Of a stretch of DNA of 21,721 nt, positions 1 through 8,600 are shown in pieces (within the stretch, counting starts at the first letter, position 1; each line of letters starts with the position of its first letter). The notes beneath the pieces were generated by a model. It saw only the letters and a program-made list of their open reading frames with translations, made no database searches and was not told the DNA's origin. This DNA comes from Euryarchaeota archaeon UBA91 (GTDB lineage Archaea; Thermoplasmatota; Poseidoniia; Poseidoniales; Poseidoniaceae), in contig DAMU01000075.1 of assembly GCA_002499705.1 (NCBI GenBank), positions 1-21,721 of the forward strand, written 5' to 3'. Made by a program: the position numbers and the translations under genes.

Positions 1-95
1 ATGAACAAGTCAATGTTGACCACCTGGTAAGCATCGTTTATGTTGAAGATGAAAGTGCTCCAAACCCGATGGCTGCAGCCCCTGCTGATGAGTGA
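1..95 (+). CDS. C-terminal tail of an unidentified protein (partial)
   Basis: An open frame enters from the left edge (first whole codon at base 3) and ends at TGA 93-95. It encodes about 30 residues: a hydrophobic strand-like stretch (HLVSIVYVED), then a Pro/Ala-rich acidic tail ending PMAAAPADE. Codon use looks like the neighbouring genes and the other two forward frames stop at once, so I take it as the end of a real gene. It is too short to assign a family. It runs in the same direction as radA, about 180 bp upstream of it. Confidence 0.55.
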   Translation, partial: EQVNVDHLVSIVYVEDESAPNPMAAAPADE

Positions 96-111
96 AATAG
101 AGTCCGGTCTG

Positions 112-149
112 TTCACTTTTCGTTTTGGAAAAAGTAAACTTAAAGTGAA
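112..149. other. Inverted repeat between the upstream gene and radA
   Basis: TTCACTTT at 112-119 and AAAGTGAA at 142-149 form a perfect 8 bp inverted repeat with a 22 base AT-rich spacer. It starts 16 bases after the stop of the upstream gene and lies well ahead of radA. It could be a weak 3'-end hairpin for the upstream transcript or a binding site for a regulator of radA. There is no U-run of the kind expected of an intrinsic terminator, so the role is open. Confidence 0.25.
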
Positions 150-230
150 AATCAGCCTTTGAGTGACCTCTTTACTCGATTCAAAAACCCTTCAAAATAC
201 AGCAGAAGGAAACGCGCCCTGTTTCTGTCT

Positions 231-240
231 TTCATATACC
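231..240 (+). promoter_or_regulatory. Candidate TATA box for radA
   Basis: TTCATATACC lies about 40 bases before the radA ATG. An archaeal TATA box about 25 bases before the transcription start would leave a short leader of roughly 15 bases, enough for the GGAAGTGA ribosome-binding-like sequence at 262-269. A nearly identical decamer (TTCAAATACC) precedes the propeller gene at 18149. This is a motif reading only. Confidence 0.3.
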
Positions 241-275
241 GTTGGCAGACCAGCAGGGGTTGGAAGTGAACAAGA

Positions 276-1313
276 ATGGCCACCAAATCGAAGAAAGCAG
301 CGAAAATAGAAATTGAAAACAATGAAGACCCTAAGGAGGAAGCACCTGTATTGATGCCACCGGAAGAGGACGTACCTGAACCCCTCATTGAAGACCTCCC
401 TGGCGTAGGTCCAGCGACTGCAGAGAAACTCCGTGAAGCTGGATTCGATGAACTCCTTGCACTTGCAGTCATGTCACCTGGCGACCTTGCTGACCAAGCA
501 GAACTCGGTGAAGCAGTTGCTACAAAGATCATCAGCGGTGCAAAGAAGATGGCAAACATTGGTGGATTTATTTCTGGTGATGCACTCTTAGAGCGACGCC
601 GTGAAGTCCTCAAACTCTCCTCGAAGGTTGAATCGATTGACGATTTACTTGGCGGCGGGTTCGAAACCCAAGCTTTGGTTGAAGTCTACGGTGCTTTTGG
701 CAGTGGTAAAACACAGATTGGTCACCAACTTGCAGTCAACTGCACGCTCCCAATGGAAGAAGGTGGTTTTGATGGTGATGTCTTTTACATCGACACAGAA
801 GACACGTTCCGTCCAGAGCGAATCTCACAAATGGCTCGTGGGCATGGACTTGACCCTGACCAAGTCCTCAGTCGAATTCACGTGGCACGAGCATACAACT
901 CCGCTCACCAAATGCTCTTGGTTGATGAAATCAAGCGCATGAGTAAAGGACTCAATGTCAAGATGATTATTGTTGATTCGCTTACCAGCCATTTCCGTGC
1001 TGAATTTATCGGACGGGCTATGCTTGCAAACCGCCAACAAAAGCTCAACCGACACCTCAAAGACCTGAAGCAACTTGCTGATGTGAACAATGCACTTGTC
1101 TTGGTAACCAACCAAGTTCACTCGAAACCTGATGCAATGTGGGGAGATCCAACCAAGCCTATTGGTGGACACGTTCTGGCACACGCTTCGACATTCCGAC
1201 TCTATCTGCGCAAAGCAAAGGGCGGGCGAAGAATTGCCCGATTGGTCGATTCACCAAACCTACCTGATGGCGAGTGTGTCTACCAAGTCACACAAGAAGG
1301 TCTTCGTGACTGA
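276..1313 (+). CDS. radA: DNA repair and recombination protein RadA
   Basis: This is the archaeal RecA/Rad51 recombinase, a DNA-dependent ATPase that forms filaments on single-stranded DNA and carries out homologous pairing and strand exchange. After an acidic tail of about 35 residues comes a helix-hairpin-helix DNA-binding domain (about 36-95, with LPGVGPATAEKL). The ATPase core has Walker A GAFGSGKT at 139-146, the acidic YIDTED at 171-176, Walker B MIIVDS at 230-235 and the DNA-binding loop with NQVHSKPD near 279-286. The C-terminal IGGHVLAHASTFRLYLRK is typical of RadA/Rad51 rather than bacterial RecA or RadB. At 345 aa it is close to the family's usual length. The ATG is preceded by GGAAGTGA at 262-269, which resembles the archaeal Shine-Dalgarno sequence. 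ftsZ follows 78 bp downstream on the same strand, so co-transcription is possible. Confidence 0.96.
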   Translation: MATKSKKAAKIEIENNEDPKEEAPVLMPPEEDVPEPLIEDLPGVGPATAEKLREAGFDELLALAVMSPGDLADQAELGEAVATKIISGAKKMANIGGFISGDALLERRREVLKLSSKVESIDDLLGGGFETQALVEVYGAFGSGKTQIGHQLAVNCTLPMEEGGFDGDVFYIDTEDTFRPERISQMARGHGLDPDQVLSRIHVARAYNSAHQMLLVDEIKRMSKGLNVKMIIVDSLTSHFRAEFIGRAMLANRQQKLNRHLKDLKQLADVNNALVLVTNQVHSKPDAMWGDPTKPIGGHVLAHASTFRLYLRKAKGGRRIARLVDSPNLPDGECVYQVTQEGLRD

Positions 1314-1391
1314 TGGTGTTGGAAATACCCCCTAAAAACCGATTGTTTCGCGCTCTTTCGTTGCGGCACATTCAAGGTCACTTGGGTAAGC

Positions 1392-2531
1392 ATGACTCTC
1401 ATGCGACACTTGATTGAACGGGTATTAGAACTCACTGAGTCTGAAATAGCAACACCTTCACCTGCTGCTCCTCCACTTGGAGAAGGCAGTGAAGTTGAAC
1501 TTCAAGCACTCTTGGAATCACTGCAACCTCGAATACGTGTCTATGGCGTAGGTGGAGCAGGATGCAACGCAATTGGACGACTTTCAGAAGAAGGGTTGTT
1601 TGAAAACTCGTATGTTACGGGTTATGCAGTCAATACCGATGCTCAAGCCTTGCTGATGTCTCCGATTGAAGAAAAAGTATTGATTGGACGAACGGCTCGT
1701 GGCCGGGGAGCTGGTGGTGACCCAACAAAGGGAGAGGCTGCTGCTCTTGAATCTGAACAGGTTCTTCGCCGAATCACCAATGATACACAACTTGCAATCA
1801 TCACAGCTGGAATGGGTGGGGGCTCAGGCACAGGTGCTGCCGGTCAAATTGCTCGACTTGCAAAGCAACAAGGTGCTATGACCATAGCAGTCGTGACATA
1901 TCCTTTCCAATCAGAAGGAGCTCTTCGTAAGCAAAATGCCGAGTGGGGTCTTGAACGCTTGAGAGAGCATTGTGACACTATTCTCGTCATTCCAAACGAA
2001 CGTTTGTTAGAGATTGAAGGTGTCAAAGATTTGCCAATTTCAAGTGCTTTCAGAGTTGGAGACGAACTACTTGTTCGCTCAATTACAGGTGTTGCAGAAC
2101 TTCTTACGATTGACGGTATGGTCAACCTTGACTTTGAAGACCTGCGTTCAGTCATAAACTTTGGAAGTGGCGTTGCTATGATTGGATTAGGTGCTGCTTC
2201 TGGACCGGGTCGTGCAGAAGCTGCAACAATGGAGGCGTTGCATTCACCGTTGCTGGATATTGATGCATCGGATGCTCGAGGAGCACTCATCAATGTCGTA
2301 GGTGGTGCAAACCTAACTTTAGGTGAGGCAGAACAGTGTGCGAAGATCATCAAAGAAAAGATTTCACCACACGCTCAAATTATTTGGGGTGCGGCTGTGA
2401 AGGAAGAGTTGGAAGAAGAATTGCGTGTCATGCTCGTATTGACTGGAGTCAAGAGTGAACAGATTCATGGCGCCAGTGAAAACCGTCAACTTAGGGCATT
2501 ACGTAACCAACAAATTGAGTTTGTCAACTGA
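1392..2531 (+). CDS. ftsZ: Cell division protein FtsZ
   Basis: This is the tubulin-like GTPase that forms the division ring. The GTP-binding N-terminal part has YGVGGAGCNAIGRL at 51-64, NTDAQAL at 81-87 and the tubulin signature GGGSGTGAA at 142-150. The T7 synergy loop NLDFEDLR at 245-252 carries the acidic residues that activate GTP hydrolysis in the next subunit, so the enzyme looks active. A 45-residue Ser/Pro/Glu-rich extension precedes the core. The C-terminus ends soon after the core (RNQQIEFVN), with no long linker or obvious conserved tail peptide. ATG codons at 1392 and 1401 are both possible starts; I keep the first. The stop TGA at 2529-2531 directly abuts the stop of the convergent gene at 2532. 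I cannot say from sequence alone whether it belongs to the FtsZ1 or FtsZ2 group. Confidence 0.95.
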   Translation: MTLMRHLIERVLELTESEIATPSPAAPPLGEGSEVELQALLESLQPRIRVYGVGGAGCNAIGRLSEEGLFENSYVTGYAVNTDAQALLMSPIEEKVLIGRTARGRGAGGDPTKGEAAALESEQVLRRITNDTQLAIITAGMGGGSGTGAAGQIARLAKQQGAMTIAVVTYPFQSEGALRKQNAEWGLERLREHCDTILVIPNERLLEIEGVKDLPISSAFRVGDELLVRSITGVAELLTIDGMVNLDFEDLRSVINFGSGVAMIGLGAASGPGRAEAATMEALHSPLLDIDASDARGALINVVGGANLTLGEAEQCAKIIKEKISPHAQIIWGAAVKEELEEELRVMLVLTGVKSEQIHGASENRQLRALRNQQIEFVN

Positions 2532-3146
2532 TTACTTCACTACGAAGTAAAACAGGATAAAGATGGTAAGAAGACCTCCAATAATAATCGAATAATCCGT
2601 TACGTTGTACGGTTGGTCAACAATAGGTTGAACCAAATCACCATCAAAGCTTGAGCCCGGCACGGTGATGCCAAACCCATCCCAGTGGTCTCCCATTGAG
2701 TTTTGATTACCATTGACTGCATTTCCATAAACGATAAATTCAGCAGATGTCGTGTTGTCGAGAGGAGAAGTCCAAGTCAAATTCCATACTCGTTGAGCGT
2801 TACCTTCACTGGTATGCGTCCAGCCATCATCGAGTTGTTGTACGTGACTCTGATTTTCAAACACGACCGTTCCAGCATTTACCAGAAATCGGAACCCGCC
2901 TTGTGAGTCATTCGATTGTTCAACTGTGCTTTGAATGTGGACGGTCAGGTTGTATGTTTGATTACTCTCAAAAACCGCAGGTAGGCCGATGAGTGTCGTT
3001 TCTGTAGCATTTGAAGCACTCCCGTGGCATAAACAGCCATTGTTAGCGCTCTGACCAACTCCTGCAGGAAAACTTTGGCTTACTGAAAGACCGAGCGATG
3101 AAAACAACAGCAGGACAAAAACCCAATGCAAACGACTGAATCCCAT
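2532..3146 (-). CDS. Secreted membrane-anchored protein with CxCHG motif (Reeler/choice-of-anchor-like)
   Basis: A 204-residue exported protein. Residues 1-24 form a signal peptide (positive MGFSRLH, hydrophobic VFVLLLFSSLGLSVS). The mature part begins with FPAGVGQSANNGCLCHG (Cys38, Cys40, His41), followed by a beta-rich region full of Asn/Thr with many N-glycosylation-type NxS/T sites (for example NAT, NQT, NLT, NTT). A single hydrophobic helix at about 183-202 (IIIGGLLTIFILFYFVV) anchors the C-terminus, so the protein sits outside the cell attached to the membrane. The early GC-CH motif followed by an immunoglobulin-like domain resembles Reeler/choice-of-anchor-type domains of secreted proteins. 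That is a family-level resemblance, not a firm assignment. The spacing CxCH is one residue short of the CxxCH haem-binding motif. It is convergent with ftsZ with no intergenic base. Confidence 0.75.
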   Translation of the reverse strand: MGFSRLHWVFVLLLFSSLGLSVSQSFPAGVGQSANNGCLCHGSASNATETTLIGLPAVFESNQTYNLTVHIQSTVEQSNDSQGGFRFLVNAGTVVFENQSHVQQLDDGWTHTSEGNAQRVWNLTWTSPLDNTTSAEFIVYGNAVNGNQNSMGDHWDGFGITVPGSSFDGDLVQPIVDQPYNVTDYSIIIGGLLTIFILFYFVVK

Positions 3147-3308
3147 CTACACTCATTGAGAAGTCATGGCGGGGCCCATATGACCCTTTCCCTGTTTCTT
3201 GCTCGTATTCCTACATAATACATCGCCTCCTTGAGCACAATTTGAGTCATCGGAAAAAAACATTCTTTCATGTAGTAGAAGATTGAACTTAGATACGGAA
3301 GTGGAAAG

Positions 3309-3998
3309 ATGGGACCATGGGATACAGTTACAGAAACGCAAGAAAACGACGCCGAAGAAGAGATCGATATGTTCGCTGTTCTTGGTGCAGTTCAACCAAC
3401 ACCCGTGCAAGTTCAGTCGAATTTCAACGCGCCCATGACCACAACAAGTAACGATCCACTCGCAGCCTTCATGGACGATGAAGAAGAAGAAACGCTTTCT
3501 GCTGATTCTCTCTTCTCAATGAACGATGAGCCGAGTGCATCAATCAACATGTCAAGAGAACCAAGCGCCACTGTTTCAAATGTTAGCGAGCCACTTCCAG
3601 TTGTCTCGACTCAACAAACAACTCCTACCCTCTCAAATGAAGTTATTACTGACCTTCTAGAAATATTGGTGAAAAATGAATTGCAAGCACGAGTTGAGCG
3701 TGGAGAAAATTGGCTCTCAGATCTTCCTGCACAAGCTGTTGCCGATATCGAATCTGCTAAAATTGTTAAACAACAAGAAGCATACCACCTTTCCCTCATC
3801 ATCGATATGGTTGGAACAGGTCAGGTTCGACCGTTTGCCACTGTCCTCTCTACAGGAGATGGGGTATTACCAGTAAACCCACCATCTCACCTCTCACAAT
3901 CATGGCTCCCATTGTATAACGCCCTAAGAGAACTGTTGGTTCAAGCAATGAGTTCTCTCTCAAAGGTTAACGTTGTATCGACGAAAGCCGCTGCTTAA
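3309..3998 (+). CDS. Hypothetical protein, disordered acidic N-half and helical C-half
   Basis: I do not recognise this 229-residue protein. The first 110 residues are of low complexity, rich in Glu, Asp, Ser, Thr and Pro (FMDDEEEETLSADSLF, then Ser/Thr/Val repeats), and are probably disordered. Residues about 112-225 look folded and helical (EVITDLLEILVKNELQARVERG, then AVADIESAKIVKQQEAYHLSLIIDMV and LPLYNALRELLVQAMSSL). There is no signal peptide or membrane segment, so it is probably cytoplasmic. GGAAGTGG at 3298-3305 precedes the ATG. Coding is supported by the length and by the 4 bp stop-to-stop overlap with the OsmC gene, the same geometry seen at 15636. The layout of disordered acidic arm plus helical domain suggests a protein-interaction role, which is an inference. 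Confidence 0.75.
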   Translation: MGPWDTVTETQENDAEEEIDMFAVLGAVQPTPVQVQSNFNAPMTTTSNDPLAAFMDDEEEETLSADSLFSMNDEPSASINMSREPSATVSNVSEPLPVVSTQQTTPTLSNEVITDLLEILVKNELQARVERGENWLSDLPAQAVADIESAKIVKQQEAYHLSLIIDMVGTGQVRPFATVLSTGDGVLPVNPPSHLSQSWLPLYNALRELLVQAMSSLSKVNVVSTKAAA

Positions 3999-4378
3999 TC
4001 TCGGTGAACGACGACGCTCGAGGTAATCTCGACATCGACGAACATGTTTGAAACGCTGCACAGTTTTTCATGACTTTTCTCGACAATTCTCTCGAGGAGT
4101 TTTTCAGGAATATCTCCCTTTACATGGTAAATCATTTCAACCGTTTTGAAGACTCGAGGAGATGTTTCGGCACGCGTACTATCAAGTTCAACCCACACTT
4201 TTGTGAAAGGTCGTTCCTTGAGCCCAATCACAACATCAACAAGAGAACATGCGCCTATCATTTGAAGCGTAACCTGCATTGGAGAAGGCCCATTTTCCCA
4301 ATCCAATTCAAGACTTTGTCCATTCGAATTCGTGCACAAAAGACCATCTCCGCCCGTCCATTCCACTCGTCCCTGCAT
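3995..4378 (-). CDS. OsmC-family peroxide/thiol-redox protein
   Basis: OsmC/Ohr-family proteins reduce organic hydroperoxides or handle other thiol chemistry with two conserved cysteines in a homodimer. Both are present: Cys44 in MIGACSLVDVVIGL and Cys107 in SHEKLCSVSNMF, which matches the family pattern (K)CPVSN with Ser in place of Pro. The central F-K-T-V-E-M-I-Y-H-V strand near residues 77-86 also fits. At 127 residues it is slightly shorter than typical OsmC (about 140), starting at the first beta strands (MQGRVEWTGGDG). It belongs to the general OsmC branch rather than being a clear Ohr. It is divergent from icd, with only 58 bp between the start codons, so the two promoters must be compact or overlapping. 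No ribosome-binding site is evident, which is compatible with a leaderless message. Confidence 0.85.
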   Translation of the reverse strand: MQGRVEWTGGDGLLCTNSNGQSLELDWENGPSPMQVTLQMIGACSLVDVVIGLKERPFTKVWVELDSTRAETSPRVFKTVEMIYHVKGDIPEKLLERIVEKSHEKLCSVSNMFVDVEITSSVVVHRD

Positions 4379-4436
4379 AGAGAGCCGTGGGGCGGTTCAT
4401 TCTTGAAGGGGATGCATGTGCGTGTAACTGATTGCT

Positions 4437-5663
4437 ATGGCAGGAACACCAGTTACAATGAACGACGGTAAACTCATTATTCCAGATGACCCAATTATTC
4501 ACTATATTGAAGGCGATGGAATTGGAATTGATATTTCTCCTGTGATGATGAAAGTCGTTGATGCTGCAGTTTCAAAATCCTATGGTGGGGAAAAGAAAAT
4601 TGTATGGTCTGAAGTTCTCGCTGGTGAAAAAGCGTTCAACGCCACAGGTGAATGGTTGCCACAAGCAACTTTGGACGCCATGCGAACTGGTTTGGTTTCC
4701 ATCAAGGGTCCTTTAACCACGCCTGTTGGTGGTGGAATCCGTTCACTGAACGTTGCATTGCGACAGAAACTCGATTTGTATGCATGTGTCCGTCCAGTTC
4801 GCTGGTACGACGGAACGCCTTCGCCAGTAAAATCTCCTGGCGATGTTGACATGATTATCTTCCGAGAAAACAGCGAAGACGTTTACGCTGGAATTGAATG
4901 GGAGGCAGGCAGTGATGGAGTAAAGAAACTCATTGACTTCTTACAAAATGAGATGGGTGTTGACAAAATTCGATTCCCGAACACTTCTGGAATTGGTATT
5001 AAGCCAATTTCACAAGAGGGGACTGCTCGAATTGTTCGTGCTGCATTCCAATACGCAATCGACAATGATAAAGAAAGCGTTACACTTGTCCACAAAGGTA
5101 ACATCATGAAATTCACTGAAGGCGGATTTAGAGATTGGGGCTATTCATTGGCCAAGGAAGAATTCGGAGCTGTAGAACTCGATGGGGGGCCATGGTGCAC
5201 TTTTGATAACCCTAAAACTGGAAAAACTATCTTGGTCAAAGACGTCATTGCTGATGCAATGCTCCAACAAATCATCACTCGTCCTGCGGAATACTCCGTT
5301 CTAACGACTATGAATTTGAATGGAGATTACATTTCAGACGCATTGGCTGCTCAAGTAGGCGGTATTGGTATTGCACCTGGTGCGAATATCAATTACGATA
5401 CTGGAATATCTATCTTTGAAGCCACACACGGAACCGCTCCTAAATATACTGGACAGAATAAAGTAAATCCTGGATCACTGATTCTCTCGGCAGAAATGAT
5501 GCTACGACACATGGGTTGGATTGAGGCGGCAGATTTGATCGTCAAAGGTATGGAAGGCGCTATCTCGGCAAAGACCGTCACTTACGACTTTGAACGCTTG
5601 ATGGGTGATGCAACACTTCTCTCATGCAGCGCCTTTGGCGATGCGATGATTTCACACATGTAA
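4437..5663 (+). CDS. icd: NADP-dependent isocitrate dehydrogenase
   Basis: It catalyses oxidative decarboxylation of isocitrate to 2-oxoglutarate in the TCA cycle and supplies NADPH. The 408 residues can be followed along the E. coli enzyme: the substrate loop GGIRSLNVALRQ (Ser103, equivalent to the phosphorylatable E. coli Ser113), RENSEDVYAGIEW at 143-155, LVHKGNIMKFTEG at 217-229 and HGTAPKYTGQNKVNPGS at 331-347. The four residues that choose NADP over NAD in the E. coli type are kept: Lys336, Tyr337, Tyr383 and Arg387 (TYDFERLM). NADP use is therefore a strong prediction. I see no kinase/phosphatase gene here, so the serine need not be regulatory. The start ATG at 4437 gives an N-terminus similar in length to the family; Met8 is an alternative. 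The gene is convergent with the PIN-domain gene with 3 bp between stops. Confidence 0.95.
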   Translation: MAGTPVTMNDGKLIIPDDPIIHYIEGDGIGIDISPVMMKVVDAAVSKSYGGEKKIVWSEVLAGEKAFNATGEWLPQATLDAMRTGLVSIKGPLTTPVGGGIRSLNVALRQKLDLYACVRPVRWYDGTPSPVKSPGDVDMIIFRENSEDVYAGIEWEAGSDGVKKLIDFLQNEMGVDKIRFPNTSGIGIKPISQEGTARIVRAAFQYAIDNDKESVTLVHKGNIMKFTEGGFRDWGYSLAKEEFGAVELDGGPWCTFDNPKTGKTILVKDVIADAMLQQIITRPAEYSVLTTMNLNGDYISDALAAQVGGIGIAPGANINYDTGISIFEATHGTAPKYTGQNKVNPGSLILSAEMMLRHMGWIEAADLIVKGMEGAISAKTVTYDFERLMGDATLLSCSAFGDAMISHM

Positions 5664-5666
5664 TGC

Positions 5667-8600
5667 TCATTTAAGCCACGCATTCAATGAACGGCTGTTC
5701 TTGGCAATTCCAAAGCCAAATTGTTCTTCAAAGGCTCGTGCTACGAGTGTAAAATCTCCATCGCGTGTAGCGACGAGAACGGTTCCGAGATCTTGCAAAG
5801 ATTGCGTAGCAAGTTGAGCGGCTATGCACATCAAAGTTCGGTCTGGAGCTTCCGGATAGATGTCTCTACCATTGAGGACAGTTCGAACAGGCTCTCCCCG
5901 AGTTCGCTTCATAGCAGTAATTTCTTCATATATTTCCGAATAATCAAGGAGGAATGTTTCAATCGATTGCTTGATTTCACTGGAGTTTGCGTCAGACTCA
6001 ATCTCTAAGTCAAGTGGACGCCAAGTGTTGTAATCTTCAAGAACTTCGTTTGTCAATTCAGTGAGTGTTTTTTCATTGAAAATCTTGTCGAGCAATTCTG
6101 GAGACACAAGTGAATCATCAAACCGACTTCTTAGATGGTTGAGGCCAGAGGCTATACCGATTAATTCATGCTTGACGACGTCAGGCAACCACAATTGTAA
6201 TTTCTTATCTCTCGCCTTACTCAGAAGAATTTTGTGGAAACTTCCTTGCCCTTGGAGATCAAGACTAATTTCTCCGACCAGATGCAATTTCTTTGCAATA
6301 CGATCAATCAAAGCATCAACGAGAATGTTCGTGTCGATAATCACCAATGGAACCAAAGAAAGATTTCGCAGATAGCGACGAGAGGCGTTTGGAATTTGCG
6401 ATTTATTGACGGAGAAGAGAGATAATTCGGCTTGTTGTAAACTTCGAATTTCACTCGTGTTGAAGAAAGAGCTGTTTTGTGCCCGTTCAAGGAACATCAA
6501 ACCATCTACAGGTCGAACTTTCGCAGCTTCACTGGCGAGCGAATACACTTCATCGGTTGAAGGTGAGCCGTATTGCATCAACTGATTAAAACGGGTGTCA
6601 AAGGTATTCTTCTGTCTCCTACGGGTCTTGTGCAAAGAGTTTGTTGCAGCGGTAACACGGCCACAGAAAGGATCTGTAGGAAGAGGACGAGGATGTTCGT
6701 GAGGATAGGTTTTGAGCATGTCTAAATCATCTTCAGCATAGTAAACTCGGAGGGACTCTACCATTTCACCTTCTTCGTTTTCTTGAGTTTCCATTTTAGT
6801 CCTCTTAACGAAGTCCTTCAGCAAACGTGTAGCTAAATTTGTGTCTTTTGACTTGGCCGTAAACGAAACTCGTAGATACAATTGGAATCGTTGTGTAATG
6901 GCGCTCTTTAATGCTGGTTGAGCATCGAGTAATTCAACCGCTTCACGCCATTGTTCAGCGAATGCCAAATGAATGAGTGCTTTACGATACAAGATGAGTG
7001 AATGTTCGTAATCAAACTCATCATGATCTCCAGCCTTACGGTAATCACGAGCCGCATTCAATTCCTCTTTATTTGAGGCGTAAACAGCAGCACGAGCGAG
7101 CGTATGCCATGGAGAGAGTGCATCGTGGTTTTGATACCAACGAACAAGAGCAGGTAGTCCAATATCATGTTCCAGAACAAGATGGCGAACACTGTGAATC
7201 ATGCCGGTTGGAATGCTCTGGTTTCCTAATAATGTGTTGAGTGTTTCAATATTCTCGTCATCAGAGTTTCCGTGCTGAAGCATCAAAGCCACGTGGTTGA
7301 GACGCAGGGTCGAGATGACTGCATTGAACAGAACGCGCTCCATGACTGAAAGGTCTGCAGATGCAATACTCTGTTCAAGATTTGAAAGGTGGGTGGAAGA
7401 AGCGATGCCACTACCACCGTCACGTAGTGCTTGACGAATTGGACCAAATGCCAAAAGTCCCTGCTTGTCAAGTACGGTAGTGAGGCGTTCATCTTCGATA
7501 TTTTCACCTTCAAAGAGCATGAGCAACGCTTCAGAGGTTGATGAAAAGGAGTTCGGCGCATCAATACTATGGATTTGGGATAGGGCCGTTCTTCGTGCTG
7601 TTCGAACATTGAGCCAGAGGTCATTATCGCTTCCTGCATCGAGTAAATGCGAGACAAGAAGAGTTTCAAATGGATGAGAGATTGGTACGAGGTCGTTTGA
7701 TGTGATCATCTGTGCGAGAAGGTTCAATTCCATTGTTTGAGTGTAGATGTCGATAAGAAGCGGGAAAACACTCTCCCATGCCTCGCTTGACTCGTTGGAA
7801 ATGTGCTTGGCAGCGAGCGAGCGGACGGTTAAGGAGAGGCCTTCCATCTGAATGAGAGCCACCAAAGCACCATCGTCGAGAAGAGGCACCTGCTGCAAAA
7901 GCCAATCATCAACCTCTTGGCTTGAAAGGTCTGCTAGAAGTGGGGTCAAAGTCGAAAGTTCGGTGTTGTGGTCAAGTTTGAGACTGGTGAGAAGTGAGAC
8001 TGTTTCTTCTGTTTTACCTTCTTTATGAAGAGCATTCAAACGCCACCACATGAGCCTTTCAATTTGAACTGCATTGGTTGTGTGCTGGTGAAGCATATCG
8101 AGGCCTTCAGCAAGTTGCTTCGAGGATAGTTTTGCTGCCTCTTCTGGAGAATTTTCCCAAGCGAGAAGTTGGCGAGCGGCAGCGAGAGAATTATCTCCTT
8201 TTGCCGTCCTTGATTTTTTCCAGTTGATGACTTTACCTTGACGAAGAGAATAAAGGTCATTCAATTGTTCTGACAACTCAGCGTCAACCTCTTTCAAACG
8301 TTCAAGGGATTCGGTTGGATCTTGATTCGACGCTAATGCGAGAAGGACACTCAAAGCACAGGCTGGTCCTTCGAGCTGTAAGAGAATTTTTGCAGGTTGA
8401 AGTGGTCTGCCAGAGGACAATTGAGAGGCAATATTGCGGAGGGCTACTTGTGATTCTGAATCGGTAACTGCTGGAGAAATTTCATTCACTGCCTTGATGA
8501 GATCTTCGGATACAAACGGATTGATGAAAGCTGCACTGAGATTGATTTTCTTACCTGCCTTAGCCTTGCTCACTTTTGCTTTTGGAAAGGCAGCAAATTG

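Noticed and set aside
152..613. 153-residue minus-strand open frame opposite the start of radA
   Set aside because: It lies antisense to the well-supported radA N-terminus and has a low-complexity Ser/Ala/Pro sequence typical of a shadow frame.
1844..2353. 169-residue minus-strand open frame inside ftsZ
   Set aside because: Fully antisense to the conserved FtsZ core; composition is Ser/Pro/Arg-rich with no domain, so a shadow.
3020..3040. Haem c-binding site in the secreted protein
   Set aside because: The motif is CxCH, one residue short of CxxCH, so covalent haem attachment is not supported.
5667..6353. PIN domain as a VapC toxin of a toxin-antitoxin pair
   Set aside because: The domain is the end of a single giant protein and no small antitoxin-like gene is next to it.
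7283..7669. 128-residue minus-strand frame within the PIN-protein gene
   Set aside because: Same strand, different frame of a continuous 1134-codon gene; no domain and no ribosome-binding site.
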